Counted from the first letter of the stretch, positions 42,559 through 51,037 are shown. The stretch: 64,000 nt of DNA from Bog-473 sp963804055 (GCA_963804055.1 CAWDOU010000013.1:496001-560000); one strand, 5' to 3'. The notes: generated from the sequence alone by a model not told the origin. A program made the numbers and translations.

Positions 42559-43404
42559 ATGTCGGTAATCCGCGAGGCGTTGGTCGGCCGTCCAGGGGCT
42601 GATGGCAACGCCAGCGACATTCGAAGCGCCGCCGACGACCTGTGGGCCCGGTACTGGGAGGATCGTTCGCAGGAGCACCGGAACCGGCTCGTTCTCTTCT
42701 ACGGACCCTTGGTCACCATTGTGGCGAAGCGTTTCGCCCGTCGGTCCCGCTCTGTCGACGGGGTGGAAGAGCTGTGTTCGTATGGGACTTTCGGACTCAT
42801 TGACGCTGTCGAGCGGTGGGATGCCTCGGCAGGCTTTCAATTCGCCACGTACGCCACACGGCGGATCCAGGGCGCCATCATCGACGAGCTCCGGCACGAG
42901 GACTTCCTGCCAAAACGACTACACGCTCGGGTCCAGGTGTTCCACACGACGCGTGACGACCTCCAGTCCACGCTGAGGCGGACTCCGACCATCCGTGAGA
43001 TCGCGGCCGAGCTGGGAGTCGAGGTCAGCGAGGCCATTGAGCTTCGCGACGAGGCCACCGCTCTCACGCATCTCGCACCGCTGACCGAAGGGAGCGAGGC
43101 CTCTGAGGGCAGGATCCTCGCTTCCGCCACCTCGGGTCTCTCGCCGAGTGAGGGCGCAGAGATGGCCATGATGAACGAGTCGGTCAAGGCCGCCCTGCGC
43201 CGTCTCACGGAGCGACAGCGCACGGCACTGGTCCTCTATTTCCTGGAGGGACTGGCCAAGAGCGAGATTGCGGACATTCTCGGGGTGGGACGCCCACGGG
43301 TCACACAACTGGTCCAACAGGGCCTGCACAACCTCCGCATCGAATTGGGACTCGACCAACCCTCCGACATTGACGAGCTCCTCCCCGATCCGGTGCGGAG
43401 GTGA
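42559..43404 (+). CDS. fliA: FliA/WhiG-type flagellar sigma factor
   Basis: Sigma-28-type RNA polymerase subunit, 281 residues. Region 2 (about 15-100) has SYGTFGLIDAVERWDASAGFQFATYATRRIQGAIIDELR. Region 3 contains TRDDLQSTLRRTPTIREIAAELGVEVSEAIELRDEA, and region 4 (about 215-265) contains RLTERQRTALVLYFLEGLAKSEIADILGVGRPRVTQLVQQGLHNLR. The ATG at 42559 is chosen for the GGGAGAAGAGG site. It is the only plus-strand gene of the cluster and is divergent from fliC. I infer that it reads the shared flagellar promoter motif. No flgM anti-sigma gene is in the window. Confidence 0.94.
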   Translation: MSVIREALVGRPGADGNASDIRSAADDLWARYWEDRSQEHRNRLVLFYGPLVTIVAKRFARRSRSVDGVEELCSYGTFGLIDAVERWDASAGFQFATYATRRIQGAIIDELRHEDFLPKRLHARVQVFHTTRDDLQSTLRRTPTIREIAAELGVEVSEAIELRDEATALTHLAPLTEGSEASEGRILASATSGLSPSEGAEMAMMNESVKAALRRLTERQRTALVLYFLEGLAKSEIADILGVGRPRVTQLVQQGLHNLRIELGLDQPSDIDELLPDPVRR

Positions 43405-43427
43405 CCGCCGAACGACGTGCTCGTTGA

Positions 43428-46400
43428 TCAACGCGGCGCCGGCGCCGCAGCATGCGTGCGCGAGCGCGCAGCACCGACCCCGCCACTGCGGCGCCCCGCC
43501 TGCACGCGGGCGTCTATGTCGGTCAACCGGGATCGGACCGCGGCTGCCGCCGCAGACCGGGAGAAGCGGCGAGCGGCGGCTTGGCGGGCGCGCAGGACCC
43601 TCGCGGCCACGGCTGCGGGCTCCCCCGCCGCTGACCGCAGGAGGGAGCTCGCATGGTCGAGGTCCGGGTCGGACCAGGCTGAACCGCGCGGGTAGCGGTA
43701 CTCGTCGGAGGGGACCGGGACCGTCACGGATCTGACGAGGCCGCTGTCCTGCTCGGACTGAAATTCCAGGGAGGTCGGCGTCGACGTGACCACGACGAAG
43801 GTCCCCCACGTCATCGCCTTGGCTACCGCTCCCAGGCCCCCGTCGGCCCTGTGCAGTGAGAGATAACAATCGGCACCGGCCAGGAGGCGATCCCGATCGA
43901 CGGCTGACCATGGGTCGAGCTGACGGATCTCGACATCGGGGCGCCCCTCCGCCGCGGCAATGAGCCGGGCGTGCTCGTGGGGGAACCGGTCCGCATGGGT
44001 GGTGTCGATAACCAGGCGGTGACCGTCCCGTGGCGAAAACGCACTCCGGTACGCCGCCAGCGCGCCCAACGGATTCTGTCGGGTGAAGCCGATGTCGTAG
44101 TCGACGCTCGAGGCGAACACCAGCCCACGTGTCGGGGGGCGGAGCGGGTCGCGATGATCCCGAGAAGGTCTCCCGCCAACGGGGATGGGGACGCAGTGGA
44201 CCGGCCCACTGTGCACCGCGGCGGCACTCCTTGCTCCCGACGACGTGGGAGTCCATACCTCATGGACCATGCATGACGCCTCCGCCATCGTCGACGACGG
44301 CATGTCCAGGTCGCACACCCACAGCCCGATCGTGTAGCGGCCCTGGAACAGGCCCGGGCCGGAATCGAGGACGAAGTCGGTCATGTGGTCCGGGTGCACC
44401 ACCAGCAGGTTCACGTCGAAGGGGAAATCGGAGCGCCCGTGGTGTGACCACGTCGACCCGAGGTCCCTGCCGTCACGGTGATAGGAGGTCGTCGAGATCG
44501 GGACCCCTTCGGCCCGCAGCGAGCTCGCCAGTCGTCGAGCCGCGTCCGCCTCGACGCTCGTCCCCTCGAAGGGTCCGACGATGTTCAGGCCTCCTCGCCT
44601 GGTGGTCGCCGCGACGGTGACCACAGGGTCGCGGGCCCGGCGGAGGGGGGTCCGGGTTCGGACACCCGTCGCCGGTCGGGGGACGACGAAGGAGGCCGGC
44701 GGGGAGACGCGCCGCGGGAGCATCGCCGGCAGCGCCTCCTCCGCCGGGGCCGGTTTGGCCTGCGATTCGTCTCGATCCGGGCCTGCCAGCGCGGCGAGCA
44801 GCCCTGGGGCGAGACGGGCCATCTCCTCTTTGGATGTCTGTGCGGCCCGGGCGTCCAGCTCGTCGAGTGCGCACCGGGCGAGGTCCAGGGCGCGGGCATC
44901 GTGGAACGAGCCGTAGAGCGCCGCAGCAGCGCGCGCCCTGACGACGGGATCAACACCCGGGTCGAGCCCGATGGCAACGAGCGGACAGGACGAGGCGAGC
45001 CCACGCTGGCGCAACCGGGCCGACCAGACCAGTGCGCGAGCAACTGGCAGCCGGGGTGCCACGCGCGCCGCCGCCGCCAACGGCTCGAGGCGTTCGGGGA
45101 ATCGGCTCCAAGCTCCATCCAGGAGGACGTCCGCCAGCGGCGCCGGCTGACGCAAGACCCGGCCGAGCATCGGCACCAGGTCGTCGGCACGGACCGATGC
45201 CATGATCTCGGCCGGGGAGCGTTTGGCTTGCAGCAGCCAGCGTGTGAGCTCCCCGACGTCGGCCTCCAGCACGCCCTCGGACCTCACGGCATCGAGCACG
45301 ACATCCGCCGCCTCGTCGAAGCGGCCGAGCGACGCCAGTGCCTCGCCACGGATGGCCGCCACCACGTGCGGCCCGTATTCCATGCCGTCGTCGTCTCGTC
45401 CTCGGTTCGGGATACGCGCCAGGACGGCCAGACCTTCAGCGGTCTCCCCCATCGCGAGACGCGTGCGTCCCTCGGCGATGTCGGCCGCCACCTGGCTCCG
45501 TGACAGCTGTCGCAGCTCGAGCAACCGTGAGAGCGCCTCGTCGAAGCGGCCGGTACGACCGAGGATGTACACCAGGTTGGTCACGGCCAAACGCCGGGTG
45601 ATCGGGTCGGCGGCAGAATCAGCCGCCTCGGACAGGCGTACCACGGCCTCCTCGCTCTGGCCGGCGGATTCCAGCGCCCGGCCGAGGTTCATCAACGCAT
45701 ACGAGCGATTCACCTCCTCGTCATCGAGGGCCGCCCACGCCAGTTCGAGGTTGCGGTCGGCTTTGTTCCGGTCATCGAACACCTCCGCTACGTAGCCGTG
45801 GTGGATGAGTCGTGAGCCCGAGAGGTAGGCGGTCCGGAGGCGCCGGGCAGCGTCATCGGCAGCACCGACCTGTTCGTGCAGGCGATGCCGCCAGGTCGCT
45901 GCGGTTCTCCGGAACACCCGAATCGCGGTATGCACGGAGCGAGGATTGCCCGGACCGTGCAGGTTCTCGATCGCGACGAGATAGGCCTCAATGTCCGAAC
46001 CGTTTGGGAAGAGCTGGGCCCGCAGGACGTCGGGATCTGCCTGGAGTCGCTCGTCGGCGTCGATGGAGAGCACCCACTCGCCGGTCGCGTGCAGCAGTGC
46101 GGCGTTCCTGGCGACCGCGAAGGAGTCCTCCCATACGCCCTCGACGACGGTCGCTCCGGACTGGCGGGCAATCTCCACGGTCCGGTCGGATGAACCGGTG
46201 TCGTAGACCACGATCTCGTCGACCGCATCACGGACTGATTCCAGGCAAGCCGACAACATCTGCTCCTCGTCTTTGACGATGAGGCAGGCGGTGAGGAGAA
46301 CGGGCGGTCGCAGCACGTCGGCGCCCCACTTCTCCTCGAACCGGATGCGATTCTCCCCCTGCGTCACCCGCCAGTCGACGTCATTGGCGTCGAACGAGGC

Positions 46401-47111
46401 GTGACCGTGATGGTGGACGAAAGAGGCGTGCGCGATGAGCAGCTGATGACCGGCCTCCAGGAGTCGCCGACACAGGTCGTCGTCCTCGAAGCCGCCGACC
46501 TCGAACCGCTCGTCGAAGCCGCCCAGCGCACGAAAGGCGGACGTGCGGACCGCGAGGCAGAATCCGATCAGTCGACTGGCCTCGGAGGTCTGCCCACGGT
46601 GCCGGGCCCGCCACTGCTCGGCGAATGCAGAGAAGGCGCCGGGATCTGCCTGGGGATCGGGAACGGACGGCGTCTCCTGCCTCCCAGAGACGTTGTCCGA
46701 ACGGGGACCCACGGCCCCGACGTCTCCCCGTTCGAACGGGGCGACGAGTTCGTCGAGCCAGCCCGCAGGGACGATCGTGTCGCTGTTGAGGAACACCACG
46801 ACCGCGCCGACCGCCTCCGCTGCCCCCTGATTGCAGGCGCGGCCGAATCCCTTGTTCTCGCCGTTTGCGATGACGTCGACCCACGGATACGCCGCCAACG
46901 ACTCCCTGGTGGCGTCCGTCGACCCGTTGTCGACGACCACGACCCTGTCACCCGGTCCCAATGTCGGCCGGAGCGACCGCAGGCAGCGCTCAGTGTATTC
47001 CCAGGCGTTCCAGGCCGGAATGACGATCGTGGCGGCCGGCCGCCCGGCTGCTGCTTCAACCGCAAGGGGGGTAGCATCGGTGTGTGCCGCTCTCGGTTGC
47101 ACCGGGTCCAT
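43428..47111 (-). CDS. Multidomain glycosyltransferase (two GT-A domains, TPR region, GT-B-like domain)
   Basis: A 1227-residue cytoplasmic protein with three transferase-like parts. Residues about 28-260 are a GT2 domain (VIPAWNAWEYTERCLRSL, VDNGSTD, FLNSDTIVPAGWLDELV). Residues about 272-480 are a second GT2 domain (ACLIVKDEEQMLSACLESVRD, YDTGSSDRT, SIDADERL). About 480-750 is a TPR-like helical region (NLGRALESAGQSEEAVVRLSEA). The last 360 residues resemble a GT4/GT-B enzyme (NIVGPFEGTSVEADAARRLA, and LLAGADCYLSLHRADGGLGAVAKAMTWGTFVVVT as the donor-binding end). A FliA-type motif ends 7 bases before the ATG. Flagellin or cap glycosylation is likely from context. Confidence 0.85.
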   Translation of the reverse strand: MDPVQPRAAHTDATPLAVEAAAGRPAATIVIPAWNAWEYTERCLRSLRPTLGPGDRVVVVDNGSTDATRESLAAYPWVDVIANGENKGFGRACNQGAAEAVGAVVVFLNSDTIVPAGWLDELVAPFERGDVGAVGPRSDNVSGRQETPSVPDPQADPGAFSAFAEQWRARHRGQTSEASRLIGFCLAVRTSAFRALGGFDERFEVGGFEDDDLCRRLLEAGHQLLIAHASFVHHHGHASFDANDVDWRVTQGENRIRFEEKWGADVLRPPVLLTACLIVKDEEQMLSACLESVRDAVDEIVVYDTGSSDRTVEIARQSGATVVEGVWEDSFAVARNAALLHATGEWVLSIDADERLQADPDVLRAQLFPNGSDIEAYLVAIENLHGPGNPRSVHTAIRVFRRTAATWRHRLHEQVGAADDAARRLRTAYLSGSRLIHHGYVAEVFDDRNKADRNLELAWAALDDEEVNRSYALMNLGRALESAGQSEEAVVRLSEAADSAADPITRRLAVTNLVYILGRTGRFDEALSRLLELRQLSRSQVAADIAEGRTRLAMGETAEGLAVLARIPNRGRDDDGMEYGPHVVAAIRGEALASLGRFDEAADVVLDAVRSEGVLEADVGELTRWLLQAKRSPAEIMASVRADDLVPMLGRVLRQPAPLADVLLDGAWSRFPERLEPLAAAARVAPRLPVARALVWSARLRQRGLASSCPLVAIGLDPGVDPVVRARAAAALYGSFHDARALDLARCALDELDARAAQTSKEEMARLAPGLLAALAGPDRDESQAKPAPAEEALPAMLPRRVSPPASFVVPRPATGVRTRTPLRRARDPVVTVAATTRRGGLNIVGPFEGTSVEADAARRLASSLRAEGVPISTTSYHRDGRDLGSTWSHHGRSDFPFDVNLLVVHPDHMTDFVLDSGPGLFQGRYTIGLWVCDLDMPSSTMAEASCMVHEVWTPTSSGARSAAAVHSGPVHCVPIPVGGRPSRDHRDPLRPPTRGLVFASSVDYDIGFTRQNPLGALAAYRSAFSPRDGHRLVIDTTHADRFPHEHARLIAAAEGRPDVEIRQLDPWSAVDRDRLLAGADCYLSLHRADGGLGAVAKAMTWGTFVVVTSTPTSLEFQSEQDSGLVRSVTVPVPSDEYRYPRGSAWSDPDLDHASSLLRSAAGEPAAVAARVLRARQAAARRFSRSAAAAAVRSRLTDIDARVQAGRRSGGVGAARSRTHAAAPAPR

Positions 47112-47118
47112 GGCGGGT

Positions 47119-47146
47119 ACAACGTCCCAGGGGTGAACGAAATTGA
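47119..47146 (-). promoter_or_regulatory. Weaker FliA-type promoter of the glycosyltransferase gene
   Basis: Minus-strand TCAATTT (47146-47140) and GACGTTGT (47126-47119), 13 bases apart. The -10 matches well and the -35 only in part (CAA and one T). The ATG at 47111 lies 7 bases beyond the -10, the same leaderless geometry as flgN. Confidence 0.5.
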
Positions 47147-47153
47147 GGGGCGA

Positions 47154-47192
47154 GTGTGAAATAGGCGTGTGAAAGAGGCGTGAGTACTAGGG
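47154..47192. repeat. Three tandem 13-bp repeats between divergent genes
   Basis: GTGTGAAATAGGC, GTGTGAAAGAGGC and the diverged GTGAGTACTAGGG follow without gaps at 47154, 47167 and 47180. They sit between the glycosyltransferase and the plus-strand gene at 47209, upstream of both starts, and may bind a regulator. Confidence 0.55.
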
Positions 47193-47208
47193 GTGGTCAA
47201 ACGTTGTC

Positions 47209-47742
47209 ATGTCGATGCTGACCCTGATGGACGTCGATGAATTGCTGGACACCGCGGCAGCGCTCGATTCGTCGACCCCTGCCGCCCGCCTCCGCGGCAC
47301 GCGGGACGATCTGGTCCATGTGGCCGTGCTGTTGTCGTATGCCCGCCACGTCCTGTCGGTCGACGTCGGAGCAGTGCGTGCCATCGCCGATGCACCGGCA
47401 ACGGACCTTCAGAACCTCGTGGACGCGATGCCAAGCGTGCTCCTGGAAGCATCCATCGGCGGCGGATGGTCCTTGTCCCCCGATGCGCCTGCCACCACTG
47501 CCTCGGCCCGACAGGCCATGGACGGCGCCGCAGACGGGCTGATGTCGGCACACGCCGAGCTGGCCCGTGTCGACTTTCGCTCGCCCGACGCGGTTCGTGA
47601 AACCCTCGACGGGCTCGAAGTCCAGCTCGCCATGGTGGCCGAATGCCGCGAGCAGGTCGAGAAACGCGTGCGCGAGATCCAGGCCCTCCTCGTCGAGCAG
47701 TACAAGCGGGGTGACGCGGACCCCGACGACTGGGTCCGTTAG
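47209..47742 (+). CDS. Unknown helical protein beside the flagellar glycosyltransferase
   Basis: A 177-residue acidic, largely helical protein without membrane or signal segments. It ends in a probable coiled coil (VRETLDGLEVQLAMVAECREQVEKRVREIQALLVEQYKRG). I do not recognise a family. No ribosome site precedes 47209. AACGTTGT at 47200-47207 resembles the FliA-type -10 and is 7 bases before a second in-frame ATG at 47215, so the true protein may be two residues shorter and leaderless. The -35 part (GTGAGTA, 47180) is poor. It could belong to the flagellar regulon; a chaperone-like role is only a guess. Confidence 0.72.
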   Translation: MSMLTLMDVDELLDTAAALDSSTPAARLRGTRDDLVHVAVLLSYARHVLSVDVGAVRAIADAPATDLQNLVDAMPSVLLEASIGGGWSLSPDAPATTASARQAMDGAADGLMSAHAELARVDFRSPDAVRETLDGLEVQLAMVAECREQVEKRVREIQALLVEQYKRGDADPDDWVR

Positions 47743-47763
47743 GCAGTGCCTGCCTCTGAACAC

Positions 47764-48432
47764 CTAGGTCGCGCTGACGAACGACGAGTAGACGACGATG
47801 TTCGAGAGGTAGTGGCCCGTCTGGGGATCGAACGTGCCGCCGCAGGTGACCAGCTGGAGCTCGCTCGATCCGTTTGACCCATAGACCTTCTGGTCGGGGA
47901 ATGCGGTCTTCTCGTACTGCACGACGCTGGTCACCTCGAAGGTCGCGACAATCCCATCGGCCAGATTCACTTCAATCTGATCGCCGGGCTGCAGGGTCCG
48001 GAGCTGGAAGAACACCCCCGGTCCCTGGTAGGAGTCCACGTGGCCCAGAATGACCGCCGAGCCGATCTGCCCCGGGGAGGGACCCGGCGAGAACCAGCCG
48101 GGCACCTTTACGCTGGTCGGGACCGCGACGGTCCCGTTGGCGTTCAGCCCCAACGTGGTGAGCCACACTGCGAGATTGATGGACGGGATCCGGACCGCCA
48201 CCGGTACCGAGCGGGCGACGACGGCCGGTGCCGGAGCGGCTGTCGCCGGCAACGCCGGGGGTCCTGCCCGGACAGCCGCGACCGGCCGCTGCCGGACCGG
48301 CCCGGCCAGGGGATGCCGGTGATCGTGGAGCCCGGCAACCAGGCATGTCGTGCCGACGAGAAGCAACAGTGCTGTCAAGCCCAGCAGCACGCTCGCGATC
48401 GTCCGGTTCCCCCTGGGGAGACTTCGCCACAT
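47764..48432 (-). CDS. Class F-like sortase
   Basis: Membrane-anchored cysteine transpeptidase of 222 residues. A signal-anchor helix lies at about 11-34, followed by a linker and the sortase domain from about 75. His131 in ILGHVDSYQGPGVFFQL and Cys197 in LQLVTCGGTFDPQTGHYLSNIVVYS are the catalytic pair. No arginine is found after the cysteine at the position where sortases carry their third catalytic residue (a Ser occupies about 13 residues on), so either another arginine serves or activity is altered. The gene starts 12 bases after its probable substrate gene and is co-transcribed with it. Confidence 0.9.
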   Translation of the reverse strand: MWRSLPRGNRTIASVLLGLTALLLLVGTTCLVAGLHDHRHPLAGPVRQRPVAAVRAGPPALPATAAPAPAVVARSVPVAVRIPSINLAVWLTTLGLNANGTVAVPTSVKVPGWFSPGPSPGQIGSAVILGHVDSYQGPGVFFQLRTLQPGDQIEVNLADGIVATFEVTSVVQYEKTAFPDQKVYGSNGSSELQLVTCGGTFDPQTGHYLSNIVVYSSFVSAT

Positions 48433-48444
48433 GTTCGACAGCGA

Positions 48445-49590
48445 CTAGGAGAGAGGGCTTCGGAGTGATTCGAGCGTCGGCCGGCGCCGGCGATGAAGCG
48501 CGAGCACCATGGTCAGTCCCGCTGCGACCAGGGCCGCACTCCCCACGTAGACCAGGACCGAGTCAGTGGATCGGGATGCTCCGCCGAAACCGGTCTGCGG
48601 TGCTCCGGTCGGAATGACTGCCGCAACGGTGCCCGACGTACCGGCGACCCCGGTCGTCCCGCCGGCTCCTCCTGCTCCCGCACTCCCCCCGCCGGTTGCA
48701 CTGGCAGAGGCTCCATTGGTACCACCGGTCCCGGCCGGGGCTGACGTCGGGGTCGTTGTCGAGGCAGCGAAGACATCGGCCACCGCGGCCATGCAGGTCA
48801 CTGCGCTGCCGCCACCCGTCGCCGTACCGTTGCACTGGTTGATGGTCACGGGATCAGCCGTCGCCGCGCCCGTCACGGTGCAGGCGGCGGTCGGCTCTCC
48901 GGCATACGTGCCCCCGCCGGTCACGGAGCCGTTGCACTGCGTCACCGTGGCGTTCGTCGTGCTGCCGTTGGGCGCGCACGCCACCGTGCCGCCCATGCCG
49001 GTAACTGATCCGATGCATTGGTCGACCGTGACGCCGGACTCCGTTGTCGACGCCGGCACATTGTTGGTGACCTGGACGTTGCAGTAGACGTTGCTCCCGC
49101 CGCCCGTGACGATGCCATTGCACTGGTTGACCGATGTGACGAGTTGCGAGGAGTTCGTCGTGCTCGTCACGGGACCAAGATTGAGTGGGCAGGAGGGATA
49201 CACAACCCCTGCAGCGGCCAGGCACGCACTGGTGGTCACCGTCGAGCTCGTCGCTCCGGTCGCGCTCGTGTAATTCTCCACCGACACCGAACACGTGACC
49301 TGGAATCCCGCCGTGATCGGGAAGTCGCTCGAGTCACATTGGGTGACCGCTGGCGCGCCCGATGCCGCTGAGGCCGGCGTGGCGGCGAGACCGCCCAGCG
49401 TCAGCAGCGAAATGGAGCCCACCGCGGCGACGACGACCGCCAGCATCGCCTTGCGCCACCGTCGCTCGACGACCCGGGCAGTGACGGGTGGCTCTCGTGA
49501 TGGACGCCCGGCCACCGCGATCGGATCGCTCATCAGAACCCAGACGATGTGGGACAGCCTGGTAATACGACCGTGGCCGAAGTTGCGCAC
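48445..49590 (-). CDS. Secreted cell-wall protein with CNG repeats and an LPXTG-like sorting signal
   Basis: A 381-residue exported protein. A basic N-terminal region precedes a signal helix (about 48-72, ending ATPASAAS). At least four repeats follow with the pattern QCNGxxTGGG...C (VNQCNGIVTGGG, VDQCIGSVTGMG, VTQCNGSVTGGG, INQCNGTATGGG), with paired cysteines that could form disulphides. A Gly/Ala/Thr linker leads to the sorting signal GAPQTGFGG, a membrane helix and RRRRP. The GTG at 49590 has AGGGGG close upstream. The ATG at 49533 is the alternative. The adjacent sortase probably attaches it. It may be an adhesin or coat protein. Confidence 0.85.
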   Translation of the reverse strand: MRNFGHGRITRLSHIVWVLMSDPIAVAGRPSREPPVTARVVERRWRKAMLAVVVAAVGSISLLTLGGLAATPASAASGAPAVTQCDSSDFPITAGFQVTCSVSVENYTSATGATSSTVTTSACLAAAGVVYPSCPLNLGPVTSTTNSSQLVTSVNQCNGIVTGGGSNVYCNVQVTNNVPASTTESGVTVDQCIGSVTGMGGTVACAPNGSTTNATVTQCNGSVTGGGTYAGEPTAACTVTGAATADPVTINQCNGTATGGGSAVTCMAAVADVFAASTTTPTSAPAGTGGTNGASASATGGGSAGAGGAGGTTGVAGTSGTVAAVIPTGAPQTGFGGASRSTDSVLVYVGSAALVAAGLTMVLALHRRRRPTLESLRSPLS

Positions 49591-49658
49591 GATTCCCCCT
49601 CTTCACGGACCGCCGAAGGCAGCCCTTGTAATATGGGAAAGAATATGCTTTAACTTAA

Positions 49659-49686
49659 TTACATGCAATCTATTTCAGATTATAAG
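49659..49686 (+). promoter_or_regulatory. Promoter in an AT-rich island before the winged-helix gene
   Basis: TTACAT (49659-49664) and TATAAG (49681-49686) are 16 bases apart. They lie in a roughly 70-base stretch (49626-49696) that is far richer in A+T than anything else in the window. Transcription would start a few bases before the GTG at 49697, leaving almost no leader. Confidence 0.5.
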
Positions 49687-49696
49687 TCCGACAATT

Positions 49697-50017
49697 GTGA
49701 CTAACTGGAACTTCCTCACGAACCACGGGCGCGCGCTGCTCTGCATCGCCGAGAACCCCGACGTCCGCATCCGCGATATTGCGACGAGCATCGGCATCAC
49801 GGAGCGGCGCGCCCACGGAATCGTCACCGACCTCACGGACGCGGGCTATCTGATCAAGTCCAAGGAAGGCAGGCGGAACCGCTACGAGATCCAGTCGCAC
49901 CTTCCCGTGCCCGAACCCACCGCACGCGAGCGTGCGATAGGCGAGGTGCTCGATCTCCTCGGTGGTCGGCCCCATCAGGGCGAGGAGAGGCCCGCCGGAG
50001 GGCGTCAGAAGTCCTGA
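49697..50017 (+). CDS. Winged helix-turn-helix regulator
   Basis: A 106-residue protein with a winged-helix domain covering about residues 4-75 (RALLCIAENPDVRIRDIATSIGITERRAHGIVTDLTDAGYLIKSKEGRRNRYEI), of the MarR/ArsR-like type common in actinobacteria. The C-terminal 30 residues are polar. The start is the GTG at 49697; no ribosome site is visible, so a leaderless message is likely. It is divergent from the sortase-substrate operon and may regulate it. It converges with the monooxygenase gene and overlaps it by 13 bases. Confidence 0.85.
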   Translation: MTNWNFLTNHGRALLCIAENPDVRIRDIATSIGITERRAHGIVTDLTDAGYLIKSKEGRRNRYEIQSHLPVPEPTARERAIGEVLDLLGGRPHQGEERPAGGRQKS

Positions 50018-51037
50018 CCGGAGATGCCACGCTCAGACGTCATCGCGTCCACCATTTCGCCCAGCGTCTCCTCGCTGATGAGATACGGCGTATAGAAACC
50101 CACCCGATCGACGTGGTCACCGAATCGGTGGGTGACGTCGGCGGCGATGTCCTTGGGTGAGCCCACGGCGGTGAGCACGGCGAGCATGTCGTCGTCGACG
50201 AGTCCGGGCATCTCGTCCCACCGCCCCGACTTGGAGAGCATGCTGAGCTCGGGTTGGAGATCACCCCAGCCTTCGGCGTCCAACACGGGCCGGTACGCCG
50301 GGGTGGAGGCATAGAAGGAAACGAGCCACCGGCCGGCGACCCGGGCGGTCTCGAGCTCTTCCTCGGTTCTCCCGCAGCAGACGATCACCTCGCCGGTCAC
50401 GGTGAGAGTGGAGCGGGCTCGGCGCCCTCGGCCCAGACCATCGACAATGGCAGGGAGGCTGTGCTCCGTGAAGTGCCGGGCTGTGTTGAACGGCATCACC
50501 AGCACCCCGTCACCGACTTCGGCCGCCAGTCGGAGCATCTGAGGACCCAGACCACCGAGTGCGATCGGCGGCGGGCCGTGAGGGTTGGGCCCGGGGTTGA
50601 AGAGCGGCGGCATCAGCGTGTGCGACCAGAACTCGCCATGGAAATTTAGCGCGTCCCCCGTCTCCCACGTGGCGAAGATGGCGCGGAGGGCTCCCACCAT
50701 CTCGCGCATGCGCGGCGACAGGGCGATCGAACGGCGCGCCGTATCGCTTCTCGACCTGTGCCCGGATCTGGGAGCCGAGTCCCAGTGAGAAGCGACCACC
50801 GCTGAGCAGCTGAAGGTCGTAGGCCTGATGGGCCAGCTGCACCGGGTTGCGAGGGAACGCGATGGCCACGTTGGTGGCCAGATCGAGCGTGGTCGTGACC
50901 CCCGCCGCCAGAATCAGGGGAGTGAACACGTCATGCGGTCCCTCGAACGTGAAGGCACCGTCCACTCCGAGCTGCTCCAGTCTTCTGGCGTGAGCCGGCG
51001 CCTCTTCGAGCCCCGACAGCATGGTGTCGAACTTCAT
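50005..51037 (-). pseudogene. Luciferase-like (LLM class, F420-type) monooxygenase, frameshifted
   Basis: A TIM-barrel flavin/F420-dependent oxidoreductase broken by a one-base shift. The ATG at 51037 (GGGAGAG upstream) begins MKFDTMLSGLEEAPAHARRLEQLGVDGAFTFEG and runs to EKRYGAPFDRP. Near 50735-50715, around GCCGCGC, the homologous sequence moves to another frame, RMREMVGALRAIFATWETG, and continues through PPIALGGLGPQMLRLAAEVGDGVLVMPFNT to the stop at 50005. The 1033-base span is one base more than a multiple of three. Corrected, it would be about 343 residues, the normal length. A sequencing error cannot be excluded. Confidence 0.85.

Noticed and set aside
47742..47764. AGGCA-GTGCC-TGCCT inverted repeat between two convergent genes as a terminator.
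   Set aside because: Only 5 bp of stem and no T-tract; too weak to call.
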